A stretch of 64,000 nucleotides of DNA. Source: Marinobacter flavimaris. GTDB lineage: Bacteria > Pseudomonadota > Gammaproteobacteria > Pseudomonadales > Oleiphilaceae. Positions 17,238-26,467 of the stretch are shown piece by piece. Location: NCBI RefSeq assembly GCF_002933295.1, contig NZ_PSSW01000003.1, positions 310,001-374,000 of the forward strand, in the 5' to 3' direction. The notes under the pieces are model-generated. The model was not told the DNA's origin. It saw nothing but the letters and a program-made list of their open reading frames with translations, and ran no database searches. Within the stretch, counting starts at the first letter, position 1. Each line of letters starts with the position of its first letter. The position numbers and the translations under genes are program-made.

Positions 17238-18359
17238 ATGAAACAGACACTGCTATCCCTGAGCAATCTTTCCAAGCAATTCGGTGGCAAAACGGTGCTC
17301 GACGGTCTGGATCTTGAGATCTACGACGGCGAGTTCATTACCCTGTTGGGGCCTTCCGGCTGCGGTAAGACTACGCTGCTGCGCCTCATGGCGGGCTTTG
17401 AGCATCCTGACGAGGGCACCATTACCCTGGCGGGAGAAAATCTCACTCACACCGCCCCGGAAAACCGGCCGCTGAATACCGTTTTCCAGCACTACGCGCT
17501 GTTCCCCCACATGTCAGTGTTCGACAACGTGGCCTACGGCCTGAAGATGGAAAAACGTCCCAAGGACGAGATTCGCCAGCGTGTCGATGAAGCCCTGGCC
17601 ATGGTGCAGTTGCAGGATTTTGCCCGGCGCAAACCCCATCAGTTGTCCGGCGGACAGCAGCAGAGGGTCGCCATTGCCCGCGCGGTGGTCAAACGCCCAC
17701 GCCTGCTACTGCTGGATGAACCCCTTTCGGCCCTCGATTACAAACTGCGTCGCACCATGCAGGTGGAGCTGAAGCGACTGCAGCGGGAGCTCGGCATCAC
17801 CTTTGTCTTTGTGACCCACGATCAGGAAGAGGCGCTGTCGATGTCGGATCGGGTGGTGGTGCTCAAGGATGGCCTCGTTCAGCAACTGGGAACGCCCCGG
17901 GAAGTCTATGAGCGACCGGCGAATCTGTTCACCGCGCGGTTTGTGGGTGAGACGAACTTTTTTCCGGGCACCGTTGAGTCGGTTCAGGACGGTTCCATTA
18001 CGGTGGATGTGTTTGGCCTCAAGCGAACACTGCGTCGTCCGGATTTTCCGGTGCAGGCCGAGCAGTCCCTGCATGTCCTGCTGCGACCGGAAGATATCCG
18101 CGTTCTCGACCCTGACGACGAGAACGGCGTCGCAGGCAAGATTGTCGAGCGCAATTACAAGGGCAGCACGCTGGATTCGGTCATCCATCTCGCCGATGGC
18201 ACCGAAGTTCTGGCCAGTGAATTCTTTGATGAAGATGACCCGGCGTTTGATTACCGGCTTGGAGAGCCCGTAAAAGTCAGCTGGGTTGATGGTTGGGAAT
18301 GGCTGCTTCCAGAAGAAGCCAGCCAGAGGAGCGAAGAGGAACTGCCGGCCGATGCATAG
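17238..18359 (+). CDS. potA: Spermidine/putrescine ABC transporter ATP-binding protein PotA
   Basis: The protein has 373 residues. The ABC domain has Walker [10 protein letters not shown], a Q-loop in [12 protein letters not shown], the signature [14 protein letters not shown], Walker [13 protein letters not shown] and the switch histidine VTHDQEEAL. The C-terminal third is a TOBE regulatory domain ([10 protein letters not shown]) as in PotA. It energises polyamine import together with PotB, PotC and PotD, encoded next in overlapping order. It starts 52 bases after the terminator, so the promoter must lie in this short gap; no strong ribosome site is visible. PotB starts inside its last codons. 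Confidence 0.95.
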   Translation: MKQTLLSLSNLSKQFGGKTVLDGLDLEIYDGEFITLLGPSGCGKTTLLRLMAGFEHPDEGTITLAGENLTHTAPENRPLNTVFQHYALFPHMSVFDNVAYGLKMEKRPKDEIRQRVDEALAMVQLQDFARRKPHQLSGGQQQRVAIARAVVKRPRLLLLDEPLSALDYKLRRTMQVELKRLQRELGITFVFVTHDQEEALSMSDRVVVLKDGLVQQLGTPREVYERPANLFTARFVGETNFFPGTVESVQDGSITVDVFGLKRTLRRPDFPVQAEQSLHVLLRPEDIRVLDPDDENGVAGKIVERNYKGSTLDSVIHLADGTEVLASEFFDEDDPAFDYRLGEPVKVSWVDGWEWLLPEEASQRSEEELPADA

Positions 18360-19209
18360 CATTATGCAGCAGCCGTTCAAAAACGCTGTCCTGATTCTGG
18401 TCTGGGGCTGGCTCCTGTTCCTGGTACTGGCGCCGAATCTACTGGTGGTAGGCGCCAGTGTCATGACCCGTGACCCGGTCTCGTTTCTGTCGCTGCCCCT
18501 GAACCTGGATGCCTATCGCCAGCTGTTTGATCCGCTGTATCTGGACGTCTTCCTGCACTCCCTGTACATGGCGGCGATGACCACGCTGGTGTGTTTGCTG
18601 ATTGGCTATCCGTTTGCCTGGGCCCTGTCCAAAGTGGGCAAGCAACGTCAGCTGGTCCTGATCTTCCTTCTGATCGTGCCGTTCTGGACCAACTCTCTGG
18701 TGCGCACCTACGCACTGAAGCTGATCCTCGCCACCAATGGGTTGCTGAACAGCGCCTTGATGTCGATCGGGCTTATCGATGAGCCGCTACAGCTGCTTTA
18801 CACCGAGGGCGCAGTCATCATTGGCCTGGTGTATCTGCTGTTGCCGTTCATGATCCTGCCACTGTATTCGGTGTTTGAGGATCTGAAGCAGGAGCTGCTG
18901 CTGGCTTCTCATGATCTGGGCGCGGGTCGGCTTTCCACCTTTGTGCACGTAATAGTTCCGCTCACATTGCCCGGAGTGCTGGCCGGCGTGATGCTGGTCT
19001 TGCTGCCGGCCATGGGCCTGTTCTTCGTTCCGGATATTCTGGGCGGTTCGAGAAACCTGCTGGTAGGCAACGTGATCAAGAACCAGTTCCTCGATGCCCG
19101 CAACTGGCCTTTCGGGGCCGCCGCCAGCATCGTGCTGACCGTGACCATGGCGTTTCTCATGTTTGCCCACCGGTTGAGCAAGCGGCGTATCGGTGAGGAG
19201 GGCGCGTGA
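18352..19209 (+). CDS. potB: Polyamine ABC transporter permease PotB
   Basis: The protein has 285 residues and about six membrane helices. The EAA-type cytoplasmic loop is visible in [21 protein letters not shown], and [13 protein letters not shown] is the PotB-like periplasmic/helix segment. It forms the heterodimeric channel with PotC. ATG 18352 overlaps the potA stop by 8 bp; an in-frame ATG at 18286 lies deep inside potA and lacks a signal. An ATG at 18364 is also possible. Confidence 0.93.
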   Translation: MHSIMQQPFKNAVLILVWGWLLFLVLAPNLLVVGASVMTRDPVSFLSLPLNLDAYRQLFDPLYLDVFLHSLYMAAMTTLVCLLIGYPFAWALSKVGKQRQLVLIFLLIVPFWTNSLVRTYALKLILATNGLLNSALMSIGLIDEPLQLLYTEGAVIIGLVYLLLPFMILPLYSVFEDLKQELLLASHDLGAGRLSTFVHVIVPLTLPGVLAGVMLVLLPAMGLFFVPDILGGSRNLLVGNVIKNQFLDARNWPFGAAASIVLTVTMAFLMFAHRLSKRRIGEEGA

Positions 19210-19979
19210 TGACAAAGTGGCTGCCCCGAACCTATCTCACACTGGTCTACCTCCTGCTTTATGTTCCCATCGTGGTGCTGGTGGTGTTCTCGTTCAACGA
19301 GTCCCGCACCGGCTATGCCTGGGGTGGCCTCAGCCTGCGCTGGTACGAGTCGCTGTTTAACAACCGGGCCATGGTCACCGCCATGTGGAATTCGCTCTGG
19401 CTGGCGCTGTCTGCCGCCACTGTGTCCACGGTGATAGGTGCCCTGACCGCCCTGGCCCTGCACCGGTACCGGTTCCGGGGCAAAAAGCTGCTGAACGGCA
19501 TGCTGTTTGTGGTGATGATGTCTCCGGAGATTGTCCTGGCGATCTCCCTGCTGGCCCTGTTCCTTCTGGTAGGGCTGCAGCTGGGTTACGTTTCCCTGCT
19601 GCTGGCCCATGTCACCTTCTGTCTACCGTTTGTGGTGATCACGGTGATGGCCCGGTTGAGCGGTTTCGATGAGAGCCTGCCCGAGGCCGCCCGGGACCTG
19701 GGCGCTTCTGATTTCACGATGACCCGCACCGTGCTGATCCCGGTGATCATGCCGGCGTTACTGGCAGGTTGGCTGCTAGGGTTTACACTGTCCCTCGATG
19801 ATGTGGTGGTCAGTACGTTTGTCAGTGGCCCCAGCTATGAAATTCTGCCCCTTCGCATCTACTCAATGGTGCGCGTGGGCCTGAAACCCGAGGTGAATGC
19901 CCTGGGCACACTGTTGCTGGTGTTTTCACTGGTTATGCTGATGTTGTCTCAATGGATTCTGATAAGGAGCAAACGATGA
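19209..19979 (+). CDS. potC: Polyamine ABC transporter permease PotC
   Basis: The protein has 256 residues and six predicted helices with the BPD_transp_1 fold. The EAA loop reads LPEAARDLGASDFTMTRTVLIP. The NESRTGYAWGGLSLRWYESLF block near the N-terminus is usual for PotC. ATG 19209 shares one base with the potB stop (TGATG), and GTG 19206 is an alternative. Its own end overlaps potD by 4 bp, so the operon is fully coupled. Confidence 0.93.
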   Translation: MTKWLPRTYLTLVYLLLYVPIVVLVVFSFNESRTGYAWGGLSLRWYESLFNNRAMVTAMWNSLWLALSAATVSTVIGALTALALHRYRFRGKKLLNGMLFVVMMSPEIVLAISLLALFLLVGLQLGYVSLLLAHVTFCLPFVVITVMARLSGFDESLPEAARDLGASDFTMTRTVLIPVIMPALLAGWLLGFTLSLDDVVVSTFVSGPSYEILPLRIYSMVRVGLKPEVNALGTLLLVFSLVMLMLSQWILIRSKR

Positions 19980-21016
19980 AGAAACTGGCACTTGCCGGCT
20001 TGCTGGCGGTGGGGTTAACGGGGTGCAGTTCCGAGGAGCCCCAGGTTCTTAACCTCTATAACTGGTCTGAGTATATGCCTCAGGAAGTCCTCGACCGTTT
20101 CACCGAGGAAACCGGCATCCAGGTGGTCTACACCACCTACGACAGTAACGAGGCCATGTATGCCCGTTTGAAGCTGCTGGATGACAGTGCGGCTTATGAC
20201 CTTGCGGTGCCGTCGACCTACTACGTCAGCAAGATGCGCCAGGAAGACCTGCTGCTGCCGATTGATCGCAGTAAGATCGAGGGCTTCGATAACCTGGATC
20301 CGGAGCTGGTGAACCTGGATATCGACCCGGAGAACCAATTCTCGGTGCCTTATCTGTGGGGCACTACGGGGCTGGCCGTGGATACTGCAGATATTGAAGG
20401 TGAGCCGGTTACTGCCTGGGAAGACCTGTGGGAAGATCGCTTCGATGGCCGGGTGATGCTCACCAACGACATGCGGGAAGTTTTCCACGTTGGCCTGCGG
20501 GTGCTGGGCTATTCCGGCAACAGCACCAATCCGGACGAGATCGAGGCAGCCTATGAAAAGCTTGCCGAGCTGATGCCTTCGGTTCGCACCTTCAATTCCG
20601 ATGCGCCCCGCATGCCCTACCTGGAAGGTGAGGCCGACGTGGGCATGATCTGGAACGGCGAGGCCGTGATGGGCAAGGACACCATGGAGTCGCTCGAATA
20701 TGTCTATCCGGAAGAGGGTATCATTGCCTGGCTGGACAGCTTCGTTATTCCGAAAAACGCCAAGAATCCGGAAGCGGCCCATCAGTTCATCAGTTTCGTG
20801 CTGCAACCTGAAATCTCCGCCCTGATCAGCGAGGAGATTGGTTATGCGACACCAAATCTGGCGGCGAGGGACCTGTTGCCGGACGAAGTTGCGAATAACC
20901 GGGCAAGCTATCCGAACGCCACCGACATGATCAATGCCGAGTTCCAGACCGACATCGGTGACGACGCCCTGCAGGTCTATGCCAAGTACTGGGAGATGTT
21001 GAAGTCCGGGCGTTGA
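19976..21016 (+). CDS. potD: Polyamine-binding lipoprotein PotD
   Basis: The protein has 346 residues. A short signal peptide ends in a lipobox (VGLTGCSS), so the protein is predicted to be a lipid-anchored form, whereas E. coli PotD is a soluble periplasmic protein. The mature part has the family start LNLYNWSEYMPQEVLDRF, the LAVPSTYYV block and the GMIWNGEAVMG motif that lines the polyamine pocket. ATG 19976 follows AAGGAG at 7 bases and overlaps potC by 4 bp. Spermidine or putrescine is likely; which one cannot be told. Confidence 0.94.
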   Translation: MKKLALAGLLAVGLTGCSSEEPQVLNLYNWSEYMPQEVLDRFTEETGIQVVYTTYDSNEAMYARLKLLDDSAAYDLAVPSTYYVSKMRQEDLLLPIDRSKIEGFDNLDPELVNLDIDPENQFSVPYLWGTTGLAVDTADIEGEPVTAWEDLWEDRFDGRVMLTNDMREVFHVGLRVLGYSGNSTNPDEIEAAYEKLAELMPSVRTFNSDAPRMPYLEGEADVGMIWNGEAVMGKDTMESLEYVYPEEGIIAWLDSFVIPKNAKNPEAAHQFISFVLQPEISALISEEIGYATPNLAARDLLPDEVANNRASYPNATDMINAEFQTDIGDDALQVYAKYWEMLKSGR

Positions 21017-21043
21017 GCGCGTCGATACTTCATGGCACCACTG

Positions 21044-21072
21044 AAAACGGAGGCTGCGGCCTCCGTTTTTTT
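21044..21072 (+). terminator. Intrinsic terminator of the potABCD operon
   Basis: A 10-bp stem (21044-21053 with 21060-21069), a 6-base loop and seven Ts (21066-21072) lie 28 bases after the potD stop. Confidence 0.93.
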
Positions 21073-21167
21073 GCGCCGGGTTTCACAAAACTGCAATACA
21101 TGGTCTATTACTTCCTGATAACAAATGGTTAGCAAACTTCTGGAATTGCCACCAGTAAGGACACGTT

Positions 21168-21418
21168 ATGATCATGCCCTCTCGTTCGACACTGAACCGT
21201 GCTTTTTTTTGCTGTCTGCAGCCCTTGCCACCGCCAGTTTTTCCGGCACCACGCTGGCCGAAGATCTGCGCCTGATCACCTGAGGTGGCTACGCCCCGGA
21301 TGATGTGGTCGCCCAGTTTGAGGAGGAGACCGGCATCGATGTACAGGTGACCCTCTCCAACAATGAAGACATGATTTCCAAGCTCCGCGCCACAGGCGGG
21401 GCGGGGTTTGATCTGGCC
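21168..21418 (+). pseudogene. Remnant of a second polyamine-type ABC substrate-binding protein (N-terminal part only)
   Basis: AAGGACACG precedes ATG 21168. The original frame can be followed as a signal peptide (LATASFSGTTLAEDLRLIT) and the family segment VVAQFEEETGIDVQVTLSNN up to GGAGFDLA. It is broken twice: a frameshift in the run of eight Ts at 21203-21210, and TGA at 21281-21283 where homologues have Trp (ITWGGY). At about 21418 it runs in frame directly into the end of a transporter ATPase, so roughly three quarters of the binding protein is missing. It is not a copy of the potD gene just upstream. Confidence 0.82.
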
Positions 21419-21748
21419 GAAATCCGTCTGGATGATGGTGTGCTGGTTCAGGGCAGGGTGGCATCGGACAATCTTCGAACCGGCCATCGGGCCGAACTGT
21501 ATATCCGGCCCGAATCCCTGGTGCTGTCTGGGGATGCGCTCAGTGCCGGCTTCTCATCGATGCAGGCGAAAGTGCGCACCACCCTGTTCGATGGGGCCAA
21601 CAGCCGGGTCGAGGCAGAGAACTGTGGGCAACCGGTATACGCCCGCCTGCCTCAGGATGGCTCGGCACCCAGGCTGTCTGCCGACAGTTCAATCCGGCTG
21701 GCCTGGAATCCGGCCCTGGCCAGGGTTTTTGGAGCCGAGAGTCTGTGA
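21419..21748 (+). pseudogene. Remnant of a PotA-like ATPase (C-terminal TOBE part only)
   Basis: About 110 residues in one open frame resemble only the C-terminal TOBE domain of a PotA-like ATPase (for example GHRAELYIRPESLVLSG and the closing AWNPALARVF). Walker A, the ABC signature and Walker B are all absent, so it cannot hydrolyse ATP. It is fused in frame behind the truncated binding protein, as expected from one deletion spanning the end of one gene and the start of the next in an SBP-ATPase-permease-permease operon. Confidence 0.78.
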
Positions 21749-22230
21749 GGTCGTCGGTCAGTCGATTATCCCTCTGGTTGCTGCTCACTCCGTTCCTGCT
21801 CTGGATCGTATTGCTGGTGATCTTGCCCCATCTCCAGATGCTCCGGGTATCGTTCCAGGTCCGGGAAAGCTGGGACACCATTGCCTGGTACATTGCCCGT
21901 CTTGCCAGAGGCTGTTCGAAAGGCATTCTGTTTCTGGCCTGCCTGATTCCGTTCTGGGCCAGTGAGTTGGTGCGTACTTACGGTTGGATGATTCTGCTGC
22001 GTGAAAGCGGCCTGTTCAGTTCCTGGCTACAGGCACTGGGCTGGGTCGATGGTCCGGTGGAAATGCTCCACAACGACGTTGCGGTCATCATCGGCCTGGT
22101 GTACAACGGCCTTCTGTTCATGGCGGTGCCACTGGTGACAACCCTCGATGGCATGGATGAGAACCTGGTCGAAGCCGGCTACGACCTGGGTGGCGGCCAC
22201 GGCACGGTGCTGCGCGAAATCGTTGTGCCC
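21745..22230 (+). pseudogene. Remnant of a PotB-like permease with internal deletion
   Basis: The first helix and LPHLQMLRVSFQVRESWD are present, then the sequence jumps to IAWYIARLARGCSKG and continues through FWASELVRTYGWMILLRES to the EAA-like GYDLGGGHGTVLREIVVP. The segment between the first periplasmic loop and helix three is missing, and after about 22230 the PotB frame is lost as the sequence changes to a PotC-like permease. GTG or ATG starts near 21745 overlap the ATPase remnant, as in a once-coupled operon. Confidence 0.78.
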
Positions 22231-22241
22231 TGGGGTGTGTT

Positions 22242-22640
22242 AATGCCGTGTTGTTTGAACGGGTACAGTTTCGGGGCAAGGAAGTCCTGTACCTGCTCAT
22301 GCTGCTGCCGCTGGTGATTCCCGCCCGCCTGCGCAAGTTCGACCCCCAGCTGGAAGAAGCCGCCCTGAATCTGGGCGCCACGCCTTTGGTGGCCTGGTTT
22401 ACCGTGACTCTGCCCTGGCTTTTGCCGTCTATTTTCGGAGCCGCCGCCATGGCCTTCCTGATGTCATTTGAAAACTTCAATACCACCGTTATGCTGACAG
22501 GTAGTGATACACCGTTGACGGTGGCCCTGTTCAATCGCCTTCGGGAAGGGTCGACGCCCGTGCTCAATGCGGTGGCACTGTTGCTGATGGTGGGCTCTGC
22601 GCTATTGGCGCTGCTGGTGATGGGCCGCTCCTCACGTTAA
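22242..22640 (+). pseudogene. Remnant of a PotC-like permease with N-terminal and internal deletions
   Basis: The frame picks up at NAVLFERVQFRGKEVLYLLM, the second-helix area of a PotC-type permease, reaches LLPLVIPA, then joins RLRKFDPQLEEAALNLGA, the EAA loop, without the helices that should lie between. The C-terminal helices look complete to TAA at 22638-22640. Two more deletions are thus needed to explain this piece. Confidence 0.78.
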
Positions 22641-22703
22641 CGGTGTTCGCCGCAATCACGGGATAACGCGACCGGATTGGACTGGCAGTCGCCGGGAGGT
22701 CTC

Positions 22704-23012
22704 ATGAAGTTTATTTTCGAAGTGCATATCCGGGAAGGCCACACGGCGGAGGAATACGCGGATGCCTGGGTAAGAGCGAGCGAAATTATCCAGCAGGCGC
22801 CCGGAGCCCGGGGTACAGAGCTGCACCGCAAGATTGGCGACCCCAACACCCTGATTGCCATCGCCTCCTGGGAGAGCAAGGAACAGCGGGATGCCATGGA
22901 AGGGCAGCATAACCCTGAGGTGGCCGCTATCATTCGCAGTGCTGCGCCGTTTGTGGATATCAAACCCATTGGTGAGTTTGAGGACCCGGAATGGGTGGTG
23001 AGGCCGCAATGA
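22704..23012 (+). CDS. Antibiotic-biosynthesis-monooxygenase-like (ABM) small protein
   Basis: The protein has 102 residues with the pattern of a dimeric alpha-beta barrel. It opens with KFIFEVHIREGHTAEEYADAW, followed by AIASWESKEQRDAME, which resembles ABM/YgiN-like domains. The fold includes quinol monooxygenases but also many proteins without known activity. ATG 22704 is marked by GGGAGGT. It overlaps the next gene by 4 bp. It is intact although both flanks are decayed genes, which argues that it is under selection. Confidence 0.7.
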   Translation: MKFIFEVHIREGHTAEEYADAWVRASEIIQQAPGARGTELHRKIGDPNTLIAIASWESKEQRDAMEGQHNPEVAAIIRSAAPFVDIKPIGEFEDPEWVVRPQ

Positions 23013-23383
23013 CAGAGAGCGGCAATACCCTTCGTGTTTTCTACGATGGAGCCTGCCCCAGCTGTCGGCGGGACCGGCGCCAGTACGAACGCCTGGCGGG
23101 CCGGGCTGCCGATCAGGTTGAGTGGGTGGATATTACGGGTCGGGATGAAGAACTGAAAGCCCGGGGTATCGACCCGGATATGGCGCTCAAGGAGCTGCAC
23201 GTGGAGGACCAGAACGGCCATATCCACAGTGAGCTGGATGCCTACATCCTGCTGATGTCGCGCGTGCCGTTGCTCAAACCTCTGGCATGGATTATCAGCC
23301 TGCCGGTGATCCGGCCCCTGCTCAGCCGGCTTTATCATCGTATGGTGACGAACCGTCTTGAGCGCACCGGTCGGATGCCCTGA
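23009..23383 (+). CDS. DCC-family (DUF393) thiol-disulfide oxidoreductase-like protein
   Basis: The protein has 124 residues and carries VFYDGACPSCRRDRRQYERL with the CxxC pair, and the family C-terminus with hydrophobic LLKPLAWIISLPVIRPLLSRLY. ATG 23009 overlaps the ABM-like gene by 4 bp (ATGA) with GAGG 7 bases upstream; an ATG at 22991 is also possible. It is only distantly similar to the DCC protein at 12305. The pairing with an ABM-like protein hints at a small redox unit, which is inference. Confidence 0.84.
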   Translation: MTESGNTLRVFYDGACPSCRRDRRQYERLAGRAADQVEWVDITGRDEELKARGIDPDMALKELHVEDQNGHIHSELDAYILLMSRVPLLKPLAWIISLPVIRPLLSRLYHRMVTNRLERTGRMP

Positions 23384-23427
23384 CAGAGGGCTCCGGATTT
23401 CGCAGGGACTGGGCTATAATCTGGGCT

Positions 23428-24665
23428 AATCGTTACAAAACTCAGGGTTGGGAATACCGCTGGGGTGACTCACCTTTCACCAACGATGGTATCCCGAAGT
23501 GGGTGTTGCAGGATGCACCCGAAAAATGGAACAGCATTGGTTTCCCCTCCAATCCACCCGGCCGTGAAGGACGTGAAAACGTCTGGTTCCGGGTCACCCT
23601 GCCAACCGGCGAGTGGCAGGAGCCCGTCCTCTACATCTTCAGTGTCGATCTCATTGTTCAGGTCTGGCTCGAGGGTGAAAAAATCTACCAGTACGGAGAG
23701 TTCAACGCTGACGGGCGTGGCCGCTTCGAAGGCAGGCCCTGGCATGAAATCGTGCTGCCCGAGAATTACGAAGGCAAACCGGTGTACTTCCGGATCTTCT
23801 CCAACTAGACGGATATCGGTCTGTGGGGTGAAGTCTCCATCATGGACCACCCGGATCTGGTGTTATACATCCTCAAGAATTCCCTCGAAGCTCTGGTGAT
23901 CGCAGGCTTTGCCACGTTGATCGCATTGCTGGCCATCATTTTTGCGCTGCCGCAAACAGAAAAGAAAACCTTTGCAGGTATCTCGCTGTTTACCCTGGCT
24001 TCCGCCCCGATGCTGGTCTCGGAAAGCCAGGCCAGTCTGCTGATTGCGTACAAGCCTTTGATGTGGGATTACCTGGCCGCCGGGTCCCGGTCAGTTGGGA
24101 CATGCTTCTGTTCTCTTTGGCCGTGGTGGTTATTTGGGTGCTGGTGCTGAAAGGGGCGATAGAAACATCGAAAGCGCCACTCTGTGCTTCTGGGTGAACG
24201 TGGAGTGGGCCAGCGCGGGCAACCTGACAGAGGGTGTACTCCTGCTGGAGGAGCTGCAGAAGTTTTCCTACGAGGATGCGCTCACCGGGCTCAAGAACCG
24301 CCGCTACTTCGATCAGCTTTTCGAGCACGAAAGCGCCGTCGCCCAGCGCAACGACTTGCCGTTATCCCTGCTGATTGTCGATATTGACCACTTCAAGAGA
24401 TTTAATGATACCCACGGCCACGAAGCCGGGGACAACGCCCTGAAGATAGTTGCAGGCATCCTCCAGAACCAGTTCCGGGAGAGTGATATTGTTTGCCGGT
24501 ATGGCGGTGAGGAGTTTGTGGTGGTCATGCCGGGGGCAACATCGGAAGCCGCCAGGGACAAGGCAAACCAGCTGTGCGAAGCCGTTGCAGCTTCTGACCC
24601 TGGCAGACAAGGCGCTCTATCGCGCCAAGTCAGCCGGTCGTAATCGGGTCGAAGTCTCTGGTTGA
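23428..24665 (+). pseudogene. Decayed membrane-bound diguanylate cyclase (7TMR-DISM-like sensor plus GGDEF)
   Basis: Readable pieces follow the order of one receptor. A periplasmic beta domain (PKWVLQDAPEKWNSIG to PVYFRIFSN) is broken by TAG at 23806-23808. Then come membrane helices (ALVIAGFATLIALLAIIF), which shift frame near 24090 and resume as LLFSLAVVVIWVLVLKGAIE. A GGDEF domain follows, with DALTGLKNRRYFDQLF, RESD and YGGEEF. The end (LADKALYRAKSAGRNR) lies in another frame after a short deletion near 24590. No start codon or N-terminus is visible. The GGEEF and inhibitory RxxD motifs survive, so the loss is recent in evolutionary terms. Confidence 0.82.
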
Positions 24666-24669
24666 ACGG

Positions 24670-25110
24670 TCACACCACAAGAACCGGGCATTTCGCGTGA
24701 GATGCTACCCGATGTGAAACACTGCCCAGAAACAGGCCATCCTTGTCACTGTGCGTACCCTTGGTACCGATGACGATCAGGTCCACACCCTTCTCTTTCG
24801 CGAACTCCACAATGACTCTTGATGGTTTGCCGGCCTTGACGAAGCCGCGGACGTTTTTGCCGCCGCGCTCCGCAGCCAGTTGTTTCGCGTGATTCACCAC
24901 ATCCTTGGCGTACTCCGAAAGCACTTTATCCGGGATGTCCATTTCAGCCGGCCGTCCGATCGACAGGGATGCCTCAAAGAGGCTGTGATGCTTGTACACG
25001 CAAAGCAGGTAGATCTCTGCATCCGTCAGTTCTTGCAGCTCAATAGCCTTGCTCAAGGCCTCGAAGGAGGTCATTGAACCGTCTACTGCCACCAGAATCC
25101 GTTTGAACAT
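24670..25110 (-). CDS. teaD: Universal stress protein, TeaD-like
   Basis: The protein has 146 residues and one Usp domain, with MFKRILVAVDGSMTS at the start and the ATP-binding pattern GTKGTHSDKDGLFLGSVSH near the end. It lies 38 bases behind the TRAP large-subunit gene on the same strand, matching the order teaA-B-C-D of Halomonas elongata, where TeaD binds ATP and modulates ectoine uptake. ATG 25110 has AAAGGAGAG 6 bases upstream. The name rests on synteny as well as sequence; a general UspA role cannot be excluded. Confidence 0.87.
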   Translation of the reverse strand: MFKRILVAVDGSMTSFEALSKAIELQELTDAEIYLLCVYKHHSLFEASLSIGRPAEMDIPDKVLSEYAKDVVNHAKQLAAERGGKNVRGFVKAGKPSRVIVEFAKEKGVDLIVIGTKGTHSDKDGLFLGSVSHRVASHAKCPVLVV

Positions 25111-25148
25111 GTCGCTCTCCTTTGTATTCACCCTCCAGGGTGGTCAGA

Positions 25149-26432
25149 TCACCTGAAGGCCAGGTCGCGCAGGAACAATGCTATTTGCGGGAACGCAATC
25201 AAAAGCCCGGCAGCAGCTATCAGCATGAATACGAACGGCGGCGTGCCCCGAATAACCTCCAGGTAGGGGCGCTTGAAAATCGCGATGGCAGTGAAGATGT
25301 CACAGCCGAACGGCGGTGTCGCCGAGCCGATGGCCACCTGCAGGGTGATCAGCACACCGACCAGGACCGGGTCCAGGCCTGAAGCCTGGATTGCTGGCGC
25401 GAAGATTGGTGTAAGCACCAGAATCACCACGATCGGATCCACGAACATACAGGCAATAAAGAAGGCGACACAGATCGTAATCATCACGCCAACCGGTCCC
25501 ATGTCGCTGATCCCGACTGAATCGAGAATCGCCTGGGGAATCTGGGCAAAGGATATAATCCAGGAGAAGCCGGTGCCCACGGCGACCAGGATAAACACGA
25601 CTGCGGTGATCAGGCCGGTGGACTTTGCAATCCGGTAGATGTCAGCAAGCTTCAGTGATCGGAACACCACGAATTCCAGCAGGAAAGCGTAGAGCACGCA
25701 GACGGCCGCCGCCTCTGTCGGGCTGAAGATGCCACCGTAGATCCCGCCGACGATAATGACCGGGAAGAACAGTGGCCATAAGGCCTCCCGCATGGCCACG
25801 GCTCGCTGGCCCCAGGTGGACTTCTCCTCGGTGGGAAGTTTGTTGACATGGGCGTAGATCAGGCAATAGATCGAGAACATGATCAAAATCATGATGCCAG
25901 GCCCGATACCGGCAATGAACAGTTCCGCAATGGAGGTCTCGGAGATAACCCCGTAGATGATGAAACCGATGCTGGGCGGGATCAAAAAGGCAATGTCGCT
26001 GGAGTTGATAATCAGTGCCAGCGAAAACGAATCCGAATAGCCGGCTTTCAGCAGTTTTGGCCGCAGGGGGGAGCCAACAGCCACGACCGTGGCCTGGGTA
26101 GACCCGGACACAGCACCGAACAGGGTGCATGAAGTGGCGGTGCTGATGGCCAGACCGCCTTTTACGTGGCCGATGAACGCCATGACCATGTTGATCAGCC
26201 GGTCAGCGGATTGACCGCGGGTCATGATGTCCGCCGCCAGAATAAACATCGGCACAGCAATCAGTGAGGCGGGCCGGATACCGCCCATCATCTGCTGGAC
26301 GAAGGTGCCCATCTGGCCGAAGCCATCGAACATCATTACAAAGCCGACCACCGCACCTGTGATCAGCGGAACCATCATCGGGAAGCCCAGCAGCAGCAAC
26401 CCGATCATGATCAACATCATTATAGTTGCCAT
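25149..26432 (-). CDS. teaC: TRAP transporter large membrane subunit, TeaC-like (DctM family)
   Basis: The protein has 427 residues and about twelve membrane helices, of the DctM family. Recognisable parts are the N-terminal LLLLGFPMMVPL helix, the long GSTQATVVAVGSPLRPKLLK loop and PTEAAAVCVLYAFLLE. It carries the sodium-driven transport pathway for the ligand delivered by the binding protein at 27170-28198. AGGA lies 5 bases before ATG 26432. It follows the small subunit gene by 35 bases. Confidence 0.92.
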   Translation of the reverse strand: MATIMMLIMIGLLLLGFPMMVPLITGAVVGFVMMFDGFGQMGTFVQQMMGGIRPASLIAVPMFILAADIMTRGQSADRLINMVMAFIGHVKGGLAISTATSCTLFGAVSGSTQATVVAVGSPLRPKLLKAGYSDSFSLALIINSSDIAFLIPPSIGFIIYGVISETSIAELFIAGIGPGIMILIMFSIYCLIYAHVNKLPTEEKSTWGQRAVAMREALWPLFFPVIIVGGIYGGIFSPTEAAAVCVLYAFLLEFVVFRSLKLADIYRIAKSTGLITAVVFILVAVGTGFSWIISFAQIPQAILDSVGISDMGPVGVMITICVAFFIACMFVDPIVVILVLTPIFAPAIQASGLDPVLVGVLITLQVAIGSATPPFGCDIFTAIAIFKRPYLEVIRGTPPFVFMLIAAAGLLIAFPQIALFLRDLAFR

Positions 26433-26467
26433 GATTTCCTATCCTTCCTTAACGTCAGCTGCAGGGT

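Noticed and set aside
21281..21283. In-frame TGA in the binding-protein remnant, considered as selenocysteine or recoding
   Set aside because: Homologues have Trp there, no recoding element is apparent, and the gene carries a frameshift and large deletions, so simple decay explains it.
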